DNA of 64,000 nucleotides, taken from assembly GCA_022605405.1 (NCBI GenBank), contig JABYQQ010000014.1:434001-498000 (forward strand). Direction: 5' to 3'. Of this stretch, positions 1-10,915 are shown one piece after another. Source of the stretch: Earliella scabrosa. Taxonomy: Eukaryota > Basidiomycota > Agaricomycetes > Polyporales > Polyporaceae. The position numbers were made by a program, and so were the translations under genes. Position 1 is the stretch's first letter; each line of letters opens with the position of its first letter. The notes beneath the pieces were generated by a model. That model searched no databases. It was not told the origin of the DNA and saw only the letters and a list, made by a program, of their open reading frames with translations.

Positions 1-1098
1 CACGCTGCGCATGTCCGTGACAACTTTCCAGCCATCGCCCAGCATCGCCCTTCGACTCGGACTCTCTGGTGAGTGCTCTCCTCCAGCACTGCCAGAGCAT
101 TGCGATTCATTATTCCATGGCCCAGCTTTACGTTGACATCTAAACGTCATGGAGATCGTGAATGATGCCGAGGTACGTACTTCGCAATCATGCCAGTGTC
201 TGTGCTGGACAAACCAGCCTGAGAAGAACCCGTCTAACGATGCGTGCGTGCCGGAATTATCTCCAGAGAGCGAATCTGGACGGGCTAGCAAGGCATGTGA
301 TTAAGGTCAATCTGCGTTTGATGCCTCCGAGGTCAAATCTATTCTCTGCCAATCATCGTGGTACGTTTCATCTCAGCTCGGTTGTGTATCATACCAGCGA
401 GCTGCCTGGAGCGGAAGGCTCATAGCTTGAGAGTTATTCAAGTTGCTATCTGACTCAGCGCGGGCTGAAGACAAGAACTCTCAGTTCGCAGCGGAGACAA
501 CGCACCAGTACGACGTCATCGTGCACCGGCGCGCTCCTCATCCCCACCACTTTCTTGCTCTTCACCCTCGCTCCTCTATCTCGCATTCCTCTCCCTCCGA
601 GTCTACATTCCCCTCAGACAACGCATCCGAGCCAACTCATTGACTAGGGTCGTATGAGGACATTGTACGGCTGCAGACCCTGAGTGGTCCGAAAGGTGAA
701 TGGGAGGAGGGAACGAATCGAGGGGAGTCCGCGAGGATCGAGTCCTCCGGGAGCAGATTGTGTACGTTGACGATGATGGACGACCGAAGTTCAACATGAG
801 CTTGAACTAATGTTGATGATTCATCACCCGGCAACCCCACCAAAGTAGTGTTATTGCATATCTCATCATGGGCGGTGTCGTTGGAAGATAGAAGGGACCT
901 TGCTCTCTTCTGAGAGATGTATGGAACCGGATGCAAGATGAATGCGTTTGTTCGTGGCGGCGGCGAGAGACACTGCCTCAAGCATCGCCCATGAGAAGAA
1001 CTATTTGATCACCTACTTAAGCGTTCATTGTACTCATTCCGAGCCTACACACATAAGAGCCGCCTCCACCTCAAATAACACGTTTCCTCGTACACCCC
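1..1098. other. Leader of unit 1, no gene recognised
   Basis: No convincing coding exon is visible. The first 130 bases resemble the stretch beginning near 5670: both share GTCTCCGTGACAACT-like and TTCCAGCCATCGC words and a later GCCCAGCT(C/T)TAC. This makes it the start of the same duplicated unit rather than unique sequence. The last 60 bases hold the A1 promoter. Confidence 0.4.
1051..1067 (+). promoter_or_regulatory. Core promoter of A1
   Basis: The sequence CATAAGAGCCGCCTCCA stands 32 bases before the A1 start codon. The paralogue A2 has TATAAGAGTCGCCTCCA at 7481-7497, 53 bases before its start. The A/T-rich half looks like a TATA box, and the CGCCTCCA part may be close to the transcription start. 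The function is inferred from position and conservation. Confidence 0.45.
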
Positions 1099-2516
1099 AT
1101 GCCTTCTGTGACTATACGCCATGCCTCTGGGTCTTTACATGCTGTCAGACCCCAGTATGGTATTGTGAGACTCGAACTTGACACGGCCGACTCTCACGCT
1201 GATACTACTCCTCCGGCGGTCACTGGTCAGTCCCCATTGATATCTCGTCAGACACTCCCTTGGTGGGCATTGCCGCCCCTCGGCACAGTGGTGGAATCTG
1301 AGTCAGTCTCCGAGGCGCCAGAATCGGAATCGGTAACGGCATCGGTATCCATAGTTGCAGCCCCAACACACACCGTGACAAGTTTCATGAGCACCAATCC
1401 TCCGCCCAATTCTCCGACAGGCCCGCTCAGCTCCACCGAGACCCCGCATACATCCCTGGACTCTACTCCTTCCCACCCCGTCAGCTTCTTCGGTACAACT
1501 GCATACTATTCGGAGGTAATTGCGCTTTCTCCAGTGCATACTACCATGATAAATAGCCTCAATATGAACGTTACCTAGACTTCCATGGTGTCACACTCCT
1601 CATCCAGTAGCTCGACTTCCATGGTACCACACTCTTCATCCAGTAACTCAACGTCCATAGTATCACACTCCTCATCCAGTAGCTCGACTTCCACGGCACC
1701 ACACTCCTCATCCAGTAACTCGACTTCCGGTCCTCACTCGCTGAGCGATGGAGCCGTGGCTGGGATTGCAGCTAGTGTGGGGAGCATGGCCCTCCTCATC
1801 GTGGGCTCAACCCTGTTGTATATTTCGCGGCGAAAGTATCGCAAGCTATTAGCCCTCATCCGCGAAGCAAGCCAACCCCGGAGCAACAGTATGTATTACC
1901 TCCAGAGTCCTCGTCGATGTTCTCTTACAGAGCATACTGCTACAGACGATGCACATCCGGAAATGGAACAGGAACTTCAGCCTGCCAGTGAGCGTGTTGT
2001 AGCCCTTATGACGGTCTCAGAACAAGAAGGTAAAGCCCGGTCTTATCATACTCATGGTGTCAATACTGACGGTTGTAAACGCGACTAGGATCGCTTGTGC
2101 CTCAACGCTCCAGCTTCGGCGGCAACACGGCCCTATCCTTCGTATACATGCCTGGACAGCAGGAGGATACCAGCGTTGCGTACGGGGACAACTTCGACAG
2201 ACTAAACGCGAGCGCCGGAGGTCTCCTAGAGAAATACTCAGCGGCAGGCAGACAAACACCAAGTCGCAATCCTTCAATTGGAGTTCAAGATCCGGAAGCT
2301 ACGAACCCCATACGCCACGGGTCGCGGCAAGACGATCTCCATGTTGCCGTAGATGTGAGACCTCGAGTCCCTCGTCATGCCACCGATGGAGGCGTGTGTC
2401 TCGCAGGCGGCAATCCTCTCCGCTCTCCCTCAGGGGTTCCTGAGTTGGTCGACGGCCAACGTAGCGACTCTGAGTCGGATGTCTCAACGCTTCCTCCTCC
2501 CTACTTTTCGTATTAA
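1099..2516 (+). CDS. Ser/Thr-rich one-pass membrane protein A1 with PPPY tail
   Basis: Exons 1099-1515, 1579-1888, 1946-2029 and 2089-2516 give about 412 residues. The N-terminal half is rich in Ser, Thr and Pro and includes four copies of a 12-residue TSMVSHSSSSSS-type repeat (36 bp each, from 1579). One transmembrane helix follows at about residues 199-220 (GIAASVGSMALLIVG), then SRRKYRK as a positive-inside stop. The cytoplasmic tail has RVPRHATDGG and LAGG and ends TLPPPYFSY. The TAG at 1576-1578 is the acceptor of the first intron, not a nonsense codon. The layout resembles Skg6/Axl2-type fungal surface proteins, but I do not recognise a specific family. No clear signal peptide is seen at this start, so the 5' end is less sure than the rest. 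Paralogues are at 7550 and 19147. Confidence 0.72.
1579..1722 (+). repeat. Four tandem 36-bp Ser repeats in A1
   Basis: Four imperfect 36-bp units, each starting ACTTCCATGGT or a close variant and followed by CACTCCTCATCCAGTA, encode the serine-rich stalk of A1. The units differ at a few positions, mainly in the third to fifth residues (MVS, MVP, IVS, TAP). Such arrays vary in copy number by slippage. Confidence 0.85.
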
Positions 2517-3079
2517 TTCTGATGGGTTTGAACCGGGGACGATATATACCACAGTAAATCTACTCCCAAGTGTTTCTAGATTGATCTTGAAGTTCAAGTC
2601 TGTATCTTTGCTAGTCAAGCAGGAGCGTAGGCATTCTATACCCAGCATTATTCCTACCATTAAGTATTGGACGCTTCAATCGCAATGTATTTCGAACCGG
2701 GACTGACTACCCCATCTCTCTCGACGCTTGGGATACTTCAATGACTCGAATTACCGCTCCTAGCTCTCGGAGTCTTTCGTTGTGTGAAGGCCGTTGAACG
2801 AAGTCCAGCTTCCGAAACGCTGGATCTGAACCTGATCTGACCTGCAGGCGATCGGAGTCACCGACAGGCTGAGGCGCCGACGCTCGACGAACGAAGTTGT
2901 CCATTACCCGCACTTTCACCACGGCTCTCTCTGCGCCCGCAACCATCCGTTCTCATGACGAATGATAGAGGCTGCGCGCTCATTACTATGTGGATGACTC
3001 GAACCTCCTCACCGTCAGATAGATCTGTTCTCCTCAGTTCCTCCGGCCCGGGCGTACTGTCCTCTGACAGACTGATCTA
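2517..3079. other. Gap between A1 and B1
   Basis: No gene is seen here. The region holds the A1 3' end and the B1 promoter. It is similar to 8763-9250, the gap between A2 and B2, most strongly at 2902-2960. Confidence 0.5.
2902..2960 (+). promoter_or_regulatory. Conserved block upstream of B1
   Basis: About 59 bases starting CATTACCCGCACTTTCACCA and ending CCGTTCTCATGACG are almost unchanged at 9103-9161 upstream of B2, while flanking sequence has diverged. It lies about 120 bases before the B1 start codon. A promoter or 5' leader role is inferred from position and conservation only. Confidence 0.4.
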
Positions 3080-3905
3080 ATGCCCGTCATCTGTGAACAG
3101 TGCATCATTAATGGGCACTCGACAACTGGGTTCTTCATCACGGTCTCTGATAGGCACACAAACCCTATCTCCCCTACTTCCCCTTCCGTCACCACAGCTT
3201 CGCGTGGTGTCGTTCATGAGGTTGATAGATCCCGAGTACAGGCTGCTAGCCCTGGATACACATTGACAGTTCCCCTCCCTCCGGATGTCCAAGGCCCAAA
3301 CGCCCGCGTGTCAGAATCATCTGTGCTTAACGCGGCTTCGACGTCTACAATACTACCACAACCCGGCATCGTGTCTACTCCGACTGCACCAGCGACTGCT
3401 TCTTTGACCGGTGCACCAAGTACGGCGGTCCTCACAAATGTGGCAATGGCAGGCATAGGCGTTGGGTCCGCTGTTGGGGCCGTTATTTTGTGTACAATGG
3501 CCGTAGGATGCGTTGTTCAGCGGAAACGAAAGGGAGCTAACCCTAAACAAGGTATGAATCTGTTAGCTATGCGAAGGAACGGTGTCGTAGGTTCCCTGCC
3601 TCGCTGACGCGCTCCATCCCCTCTCATATAGAGTCAACTGTATCCCCGCCGTCTCAGCCAAGGGGTGTCTTAGCGTCTACACCCTTCGGACCGGCGGATA
3701 TAGTCTACAGGTCCGAACACTCGGACTCAATATGGACGGTAAGTGCTTCAACATTGCGCAGGTCACCGACTGAACAACTGTGATATAGGGCTTCGTGTCT
3801 GGAGTCACCAAGGCTGCCACGATGCAGGCTCAGCCTGAGGTATCAATGCGTAACGGGGCACCGGAAGGGTGGGACGGACATCTACGAGGTTTTACGAGGT
3901 TTTAA
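3080..3905 (+). CDS. Small one-pass membrane protein B1
   Basis: Exons 3080-3551, 3632-3738 and 3789-3905 give about 231 residues. It begins MPVICEQCIINGHSTTGFF, a cysteine-containing N-terminus shared with B2, then has a Thr/Ser/Pro-rich stretch with PGYTLTVP and VQGPNARVS. One transmembrane helix lies at about residues 121-146 (GIGVGSAVGAVILCTMAVG), followed by QRKRK. The short tail contains SDSIWT at the second splice junction, like SESTEWT in B2. No known family is recognised. It sits 560 bases behind A1 in the same direction. The third exon is the least certain part, because B1 and B2 diverge after ATMQAQ/VTMQAS. Confidence 0.65.
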
Positions 3906-4471
3906 CGAGCCAGAGGATAGGCTGTCCGGGGGTTTTACACCCACCATGATTTGGAACGAATCCGGTAGGTTGCGAGGTTGTTACAGTAATATGATATTCT
4001 CACTGCATCGTTGACTGTAGACTCCGGCCCGATGAGCATCGGGAGGCCTCTTTCTTGCATCGCTGAAGACCAAGAACCCGACACCATGTCACTCACGTTG
4101 TCGCGACGCTGTGAGTCATTCCCGAGTACGTTGTCTGACACGCCTAACATCCTATTATCACGCTGAGCGAAGCGCGCACTTCCGTATTGAAGCTTTGAAG
4201 GTCGAGCACGCTTCCAGCGACGGCTTGCTTAGAGGGCTTCGCGCTAGATATATTCCGTCTTCCCTCCCGGCGAGAAAACGGGCCGGGAGTACCATGCTGG
4301 ACCATCACGAGCCCTCTCACCTTCGTTCAAGTTAATGTTCACGACCTATCTTTACGCCTACCACATCCTGAGCTGTATTTCATTCATGTTGGACCTCGAC
4401 TATTCTCACTACTACCAGACAAGTGACCTACAGTACAACGCGCAAGCGTATCCGATAGCACTTTACAGCCT
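3906..4471. other. Gap between B1 and CHAT remnant 1
   Basis: No gene is seen. The words GCTGAAGACCA(A/G)GAACCCGA near 4060 match the bases just left of the copia insertion at 10300-10324. This confirms that the region is the unit-1 counterpart of the insertion site in unit 2. Confidence 0.5.
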
Positions 4472-5600
4472 CACATGTATGGACGGCACCCAAAACACCG
4501 TCGGCCGGCCCGCATCCTTCAATGCACCCACAGCAGCATGCGAGAAGTGCAGCCAGGTGTGCAGGCGGCCCGAATGGTTGTGAGCTCCTTGTGCACGACG
4601 GGGAGAGAGGTGAGGTTGGGAGTCTCGGGCATGCCGACCGCGAGCATGGAGAAGGGCGGTGATGTGGACGATTCGTGCGCGCGCAGCAGAGACTGGAGCG
4701 TCGACGTGTATGAGGATATGACGAGGTCAGGGACTCCGGGGGCGTCCCCGTCGTACGGACCAGCAGCATGGATGGGGAGGAACGCGAGAGGGCCCGTTGG
4801 ACACCACCAGATCCGTGCTGGGGTGGACGATGCGTCGATCGATAGATGGGTAAGAACGGGTGACACGACGCCGTGCCAGAGTTGCTGGAGGATTGGGATG
4901 AGTATGATGTCCTCGAACTCGCGCACACCCATCGCGCCCTCCTCGAGGTCGCACATTCCTGTCTGGATCGACTCTGCCCAGGATAGCGCCTCACCGGCAG
5001 ATATCCCTGGAAGAGGGACGTGCGTGATCTCGACGCTTCCGCTCTCCGTGCGGCGAAGGATGAGCGCGTCCGCTTTGACACTCGCGTTCAGGAAGACGAC
5101 ATGGCCCCTCGAGAGGAGGTTGGCTAGACGAGGGTCCACCCTTACATCGCGCGGAGAGAGAGTGCTGTACTGATCAGACGTTAGCGGCGGGGGGTCCGAG
5201 GTGTGACAGGCCCGGTAGGGGTCGGCGGGGCGGCGGAGCCGCCAGTGACTGTGACAGTCCCTATACGGAGCGGCGCCGTAAGGCGCCGCGCCGCCCAGGC
5301 GATTTTAGCGCCCTGGACGCGCCGAATTGCGCCGTTGGTCACACCCGGCGGGCGGCGCTGTGACCCGTGACAGACGGCGGATAACGGGGCGGCCGAGGGC
5401 CTTGTGACGTGTGACGCGCCGCTAACGTCTGATCAGTACAGTGTACGGTGTGTGCCGCCTCCTCGTCTTCCAGCAGCTCCACCGCCTCACGTAGCGTATT
5501 CCAGCGCTTCACAGCCCCGTGCAAGGACGCGTCTTCGTTACGCGTAGATGCCCGTGAACATAGACTTGAACGCGTCGATCTAGTCGAAGTCGCCAGGGCA
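4472..5600 (-). pseudogene. CHAT remnant 1 (unit 1)
   Basis: This minus-strand piece is nearly identical to the CHAT part of the long gene at 27595-31219 (for example GHVVFLNASVKADALI and ARIWWCPTGPLAFLPIHAAG). It is broken in several ways. A 277-bp inverted-repeat element sits at 5165-5441. About 370 bp are missing near 4535, where the sequence jumps from the C-terminal piece (like 21060) to the piece equivalent to 27720, removing the catalytic Cys segment. An 8-bp insertion lies near 5540, and the N-terminal TPR part is absent. The 206-codon open stretch at 4519-5139 is a surviving part, not a gene. The high similarity suggests a recent duplication. Confidence 0.85.
5165..5441. mobile_element. 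277-bp MITE-like element with 25-bp perfect inverted repeats
   Basis: The left end 5165-5189 (CTGTACTGATCAGACGTTAG, then CGGCG) is the exact reverse complement of 5417-5441. The interior is very GC-rich, has further short inverted repeats (GCGGCGCC...GGCGCCGC) and several GTGAC words, and has no coding capacity. It interrupts CHAT remnant 1. A target-site duplication could not be fixed by eye. This is the layout of a non-autonomous DNA transposon, and its family is unknown to me. Confidence 0.75.
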
Positions 5601-5887
5601 GAGAGCAGTCCTGGTTCCGGCTCGCCCCGAGACGCCCAGACGCGCTGTGATGCGTGCCTGTGACATACGCGTCTCCGTGACAACTGACAATGTTCCAGCC
5701 ATCGCGCTTCGACCTTGACCCTGTCTTTACCTTGAAGCTCGAAAGCTCTCTACGTCTGAACTTGATGCTTGAAGCCTCAGTACAGCCCTGCTCTTCTTTG
5801 TAATCTCAAGCACTGCTATGCGCTCACTATCACGAAGCGGCCATAACATCGACGTCAACTCATCATAGGCTGAAAGTTGTCACAGTG
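5601..5887. other. Junction of unit 1 and unit 2
   Basis: No gene. CHAT remnant 1 ends near 5600, and the sequence from about 5670 repeats the beginning of the window, so a duplication boundary lies between 5600 and 5670. Confidence 0.45.
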
Positions 5888-6890
5888 GCCCAGCTCTACC
5901 TCGAGTCGACATTCGATCGAGACTTCATGACATGCGAAAGTCACATTCCGGCGGGAGACACGGAAGAATGGAATGAAGGACAAGAGGTATGCCGTCATTA
6001 TCGCTTCGTACTGAAGCAAGAGACTCGGAACCCAGCAGTACCGTCCAACGATGCGTCTGCGCAGGAGAGCGGAGTCAGAGTTTGCGACCCGTTTATCTCC
6101 CATCACAGCCTCCGTTGTGAATTCTTCCAGCCAGCTCTCCAAACGTGCCGTGCACCCTGATTGTATGGCGAGCTGACAGCCCGCAGGCGAGTTCGATTCG
6201 ACTCGACTATTCCTCTTGAAGCCTTCCTGTCGACTCTGTACTTATGTGCGCTCCTGAGATTGCGCTGTCCCTCCTCGACGTGGTGCCTGTTCCAGAGGGG
6301 CACTCTGAGTTCGCAGTCGAGACGGAGCGCACAGTGTACCAGTACGAGACCGAGGACGAGGAGGACCACCACTCGGTAGGAACCGAAACAATGCTCGCGC
6401 CTACATGGAGTCCGCGTCCCGCACGGCGGCATGGCCGCTGTCCACCACGACTTCCGCTTAGGAAGATCAGTCCGGTATTCTGCTGAACGGGCCAGCCTGA
6501 GCTCTTCATTTTCCAACCAGAGGTCTATAAACGCGGGATGACTGAGCCGACGACAGATGTCTCCATTCTGCTGTCAAACTGCAGCGACGCATCATCTATG
6601 AAGCGAGTACGAAGCTCTTGCAGGCGGCCATCGCTGCACTCGATAACGACGTGCACGGTTTCTACTGGCGCCATCAGCGGTTGCGTGGCATCCTCGCTTC
6701 CATCCCTGTGCCCATGGACATCCCTTTTGGCGCTATGCCGAATGAAGCCGGTGCGGTCGCCGTGCCAGACCAGCTCGAGGCATCCGCCGAACTCGTCGGG
6801 CAGGCTCCCGCTGCTGGCCACTCGTTTCCCCAAGTCGCCCGTGCCATTCGCGCTATGCACATCGAGGCCGTACCTGAAGGTGCCGTATAA
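5888..6890 (+). CDS. Unrecognised possible gene upstream of A2
   Basis: Three open stretches look coding but I cannot join them with confidence. They are 5888-6160 (begins in AQLYLESTFDRDF), 6244-6486 (MCAPEIALSLLDVVPVPEG, acidic middle), and an exon at about 6582-6890 that follows a CTGCAG acceptor (RRIIYEASTKLLQAAIAALD ... VARAIRAMHIEAVPEGAV, then stop). They could be parts of one intron-containing gene or debris of an old one. The first stretch has a weak counterpart near 120-300 in unit 1, where it is not open. No family is recognised. Confidence 0.25.
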
Positions 6891-7549
6891 GCCCCACCGT
6901 GACGCCCTAGTTCGGCTGCTGTAGTATCTCGGATCAACGGTTCGTTCATAGAGTATCTTAGGCGGGCAGTCTTACTCGTGTCGAAGGAGCGTCAGGTGTG
7001 TAGGTTCTGCCGTGGCACACCTCTCCGTGACGGCGAGGATTGTTCATAAATGCGCCGCTTCTCCCCCCAACTTTCTTCCCGTTCCTCTCTATCTCGCCTT
7101 CCTCTTCATCTGCACCCCCCTCCCATGCCAGAGATCTACGTTGGAATGGTACGGCTGAAGTTTTACTCTAAGATGGGCCTGTGGGAGGGGAGAACGGCGG
7201 GAGGACCATCTTGACGATCGGGGGGGGGGGGGGGTTTCGGACGGACATTGTCTGGGGGTTTCTGCGAAGCGTTGTCGCGCCCTTCTTCCGGATGGGCTGT
7301 GTCCTAGAAAAATCGAAGGCGAGTGTGACATTGTGCCCTTGCAACCGAGACATGTATGACATTAGATGTGAGATGCATCGGTCGACACACACTACCGTCG
7401 ACACACACTGCCTTCGACACACTCAAAGCTATCTCCATCACCCTAGGACCCGCTGGAGCTCTCATTCGTGGTCCTACATATATAAGAGTCGCCTCCAGGA
7501 TACACCGAGCCTACTCAATTTACCTAGATCTGATGGTGGTAGCTCCACA
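6891..7549. other. Gap upstream of A2 with a 15-G run
   Basis: No gene is supported. A run of 15 G is at 7220-7234, and a short imperfect TCGACACACA(C) repeat is near 7380-7420. A continuous frame from 7181 into A2 is fortuitous upstream of the promoter at 7481. Confidence 0.45.
7481..7497 (+). promoter_or_regulatory. Core promoter of A2
   Basis: TATAAGAGTCGCCTCCA matches the A1 element at 1051-1067 except at two positions and carries a better TATA box (CATATATAAGAG). It lies 53 bases before the chosen A2 start. Confidence 0.55.
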
Positions 7550-8762
7550 ATGGTACACTGCACCAAATTCTTCAGGGGTATCATTTGCAGTGACTCACAT
7601 AAAACCGTCACATTCACAACTTCAGTAGCCCACCGACGGCCAGGATCCTTCACGCCGCCAGTATCCTGCCCACAGCCAGTATCCTCCACGCCGCCAGCAT
7701 TCTCCACACATCCTGTATCCTCCACACAGCCAGTATCCTCAGCCACAACGGAAGCATTCCGGTCCGCCTCACAAGCAATCTCCTCCACACCTACCGTCAC
7801 AATTCCTACGATTACAGAAGGCGTGACCCCCACGAGCATCGTCTCCACCTCCGTCAATTCGTCTGCTCCGGCGTCCTCATCAATATCGACCTCCATGTCA
7901 CCCTATCCCTCTCCGTTTTCCAATCCCTCTATCAGTCGCGCTGTGCCATCGCATTCAAACAATGGAGTCGCGGCTGGAATTGCCGCAAGTATGGGGATTA
8001 CTGCGCTCTGCGTTGTTGCGTCAGTCATCTGGTATATTTCGCGGCAAAAGAAACGCAAGCTGTTAGCTGTCATCGATGACCTTGAAGCCCAGGTTGGAGG
8101 CAACCGTATGTAAAATTCTCCGTTCCGCGTCGATTTTGCCTGAGAAACTCACTACTTACAGGATATATGGCGACTCCGCCAGGAATTTTAACCCCAAGTG
8201 ATGAGCACCCGCACACGACCTCGGAACAGGAACATGGACGTATACTTTGGGTTAGGGCAGTGTCAGAGCAAGACGGTGGGACCCCTCTCCCAACTTTTAT
8301 GGCGCATACTATGGCCACCAATGCTGACAATTGTCAACACGACCAGGATCTCTTGTCCCTCAACGCTCGAGCTTCGACCCCAGCACAGCCCCGAACTTCA
8401 TACCTAGGCGGCGGGACGGTGTCATCGTGTCCGATGAAAACGATGTTGACGCATTCACCGTGTCCTATCCGGGTCTCCTGATGGAAAATCCCTCGAGTAC
8501 ACAAGCACTAGGTGATCCAAGACGTGAAGTCCCTGACGCGGCGGCGAGTCGTTCGCGTCACGAGCGGAAGCAGAATAATCCCCACGATGCCGTAGACGTG
8601 CGAACTCGGATCCCTCGTCACGCCAGTGATGGAGGCGTGCGTCTCGCAGGCGGTATTGCACCCCCTGCTCCTTCTGGTGTCCCAGCTGCATTGGACGAAG
8701 GCCAACGTAGCGACGCGGACGGCGGTTCGATGCTTCCTCCACCATACTTCGCATATGACTGA
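7550..8762 (+). CDS. Ser/Thr-rich one-pass membrane protein A2 with PPPY tail
   Basis: Exons 7550-8105, 8162-8275 and 8347-8762 give about 361 residues. The N-terminal part is Ser/Thr/Pro-rich with repeated PPVSS/QPVSS words. The membrane helix is at about residues 142-163 (AAGIAASMGITALCVVASVI), followed by SRQKKRK. The tail contains GSLVPQRSSF, RIPRHASDGG and VRLAGG and ends MLPPPYFAYD. The last two introns sit at the same places and phases as in A1 and A3. The start follows the TATA box. A different ATG at 7533 is in another frame, so the first 25 residues are uncertain. It has the same predicted topology as A1; its function is unknown. Confidence 0.7.
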
Positions 8763-9250
8763 ACAACCGGTGAACGAGATGTTCAAGACAAGTAGGTCGA
8801 CTCTCCAGTGACTCGAGATTAAAGCTTGAACTATTGTTAGCCATACAGGAGCCTATGCATTCTATACTCATAACGTCGACTCACAGATGACAACTCGGAG
8901 GTTTTGATCACATTTGCCATCTCGGACAGGGAATACCCCATATTTCATGATGCTGTCCATAGTCCTACCATCGAAATACTCGTATCGAGGCTCTTGGTTG
9001 TGTGATTGTGTGAGGCTGTTGAACGGGGGAGTCCAAGCTTCCATAACGATGTCAATATGTTTACATAAACGAAGGCGCTGACGCTCGACGGACAAAGTTT
9101 CTCATTACCCGCACTTTCACCACAGCTCTCTCCGCGCCCGCAACTATCCGTTCTCATGACGATAGAGACTGCGCGCCTGGTATAATGGCATCGGGTCGGG
9201 CTTCCTCTTTACGTAGATCTATTCTCCTTGGTTCCCCCATTCCTGACCTA
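8763..9250. other. Gap between A2 and B2
   Basis: No gene. It includes the block 9103-9161 conserved with 2902-2960. Confidence 0.5.
9103..9161 (+). promoter_or_regulatory. Conserved block upstream of B2
   Basis: This is the second copy of the 59-base block described at 2902-2960, ending about 90 bases before the B2 start. It has only a few substitutions over the block. Confidence 0.4.
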
Positions 9251-10306
9251 ATGCCCATGATCTGTGAACAGTGCATCATCAATGGAAACTCGACAGCCGG
9301 GTTCCTCATTACGAACTCCGAGAACTTGGCCACAACGTTCATCTCCCCGATGTCATCTCCTACTACCACACCTTTGCATGACGTCGTTCATGAGGCTGAC
9401 AGATCCCGGATTTCTCCTCGCCCTGGATACACATTGACCGTTCCCTTCCCTTCGAACGTCCAAGGCCCCAACGCACGCGTATCGGGCTCCTCTGTCTTGA
9501 ACACGGCTTCGATAACGTCTACAATAGTGATACGACCTGGCATAGCAACTACTTCAACTACACCATCCATTAACGCAGGAAGCTCGGCGGACCTCACCAA
9601 TCTGATGATCGCAGGCATAGGCGTAGGGTCGGCTTTCGGGGCTGTTATTGTGTTCACAATGGCTGTTGGGTATGCCATTCGGCGGAAGCGCACGACGATG
9701 AACACTAGAGAACGTGTGACCCACTCGTCTGGTACGTGGAAGGGAACTTAGTATTGCAGTGTAGCTGATGCACTCGAATCTCCCTCATATAGAATCAAAT
9801 ATTTTCGTGAAGTCAAGTCCCACGAGCGTTCCAGTACCTACAGCGCTCGGACTAGCAAACATAGCCCACAAGTCCGAATCCACAGAGTGGACGGTAATTG
9901 ATTCCGGTTCCATCTGTCATGGAACTCGGAGACTGAACCGATACCGTAGAGCGAACTGTGGTCTCTCACTGACACGGTCACAATGCAGGCTTCCCACGCT
10001 CAAGCCACTTCCCGTTTCTCTGCACGAAGCGAGTCAAAGAGACCCTCCGCAGCTTTGCAGACACCAATGCGTCATGATGCGCCCCAAGACTCGGGTAGCC
10101 AACATCATCATCTACAAGGCTCTACCTTCCGGACAACGGGTCCATGCGGTTTCACACCTACGACGGGAAGGGAGGAATCTGGTACGGCTGTGCGCTATCT
10201 GCCAGTCGTCTCAGTAATCTCACTGTGGATTAGATCGCGAAGTCACGACCCTTCAGCAACGGTACAGTCCAACCAGCACCGGAAGGCCTCTGTCATGTAT
10301 CGCTGA
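9251..10306 (+). CDS. Small one-pass membrane protein B2
   Basis: Exons 9251-9731, 9793-9893 and 9950-10306 give about 312 residues. It starts MPMICEQCIINGNSTAGFL like B1, has a Thr/Ser-rich stretch and a helix at about residues 118-143 (AGIGVGSAFGAVIVFTMAVG), then RRKRT. The first two introns match B1 in place and phase. The third exon is longer than in B1 and reads to a stop at 10304-10306, so this tail may be altered rather than original. A copia element is inserted 18 bases after the stop and has probably replaced the normal 3' untranslated region. The frame is also open upstream to 9185, but the start at 9251 is the one shared with B1. Confidence 0.6.
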
Positions 10307-10324
10307 AGACCAGGAACCCGATAT

Positions 10325-10904
10325 TGATGAACTTCAGACCTGGAAGGCTGGGAGCCGACTGTAAGTCGAACAGAGAGAGATCTTCAGTCAGTGAGCGAAC
10401 GACTCTATTGCATAGATAAGTACCTGTAAGTCGAACAGAGAGAGACTACAAGTACTTAGTCAGTAAGTAAGTAGAAAGCATATGTATGTATGAGACTTAC
10501 TCTTCAGTCAGTGAGCGAACGACTGAAGAGCAGAGGCGAAATGTGAGCTGCTTATATAGACGTAGGGAAGGTAGCTGAGTAAGCGTAGAAAGCAGTCACA
10601 TGTTAGCCACAAGACGATGAGTAAGAGGCATACGAGGCTATGGTGCGAGGATGAGTCAGTATGACGCAAGGATGAGCACCAAGTCTGAGTCAGACATAAG
10701 GTCTGGAACTATCCGGAACATCGTAGAACGCACTGGTACGTAGAGGTAAAGTCCGGAAAGAAAGAACTATCGTACAGATGCAGAGTTATCTATATATAGT
10801 AACGAAGAAGCATAGCCCATGCTGTGCGTCATGTGAACGCATAGCCACAAGTCCATATGGAGACATATCGGTCCGGACAGTGCCGGATAACCCTAAGTTC
10901 AACA
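10325..10904 (-). repeat. 3' LTR of the copia element
   Basis: This 580-bp LTR has short internal direct repeats: a GTAAGTCGAACAGAGAGAGA word twice, and a TCTTCAGTCAGTGAGCGAAC word twice. The purine-rich GAGTGGGAG (minus strand, 10905-10913) directly precedes it in element sense and is the likely plus-strand primer. A TATATATAG string at 10792-10800 is a possible promoter element. Confidence 0.95.
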
Positions 10905-10915
10905 CTCCCACTCGT

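Noticed and set aside
1576..1578. In-frame stop in A1, suggesting a pseudogene
   Set aside because: It is the TAG acceptor of a 63-base intron with donor GTAATT at 1516. Removing the intron keeps the frame.
1579..1722. CRISPR-like array
   Set aside because: The repeats are contiguous 36-bp coding units without spacers in a eukaryotic gene.
7181..7549. A2 beginning at 7181
   Set aside because: The frame there crosses a 15-G run and the TATA box. The start after the promoter is more likely.
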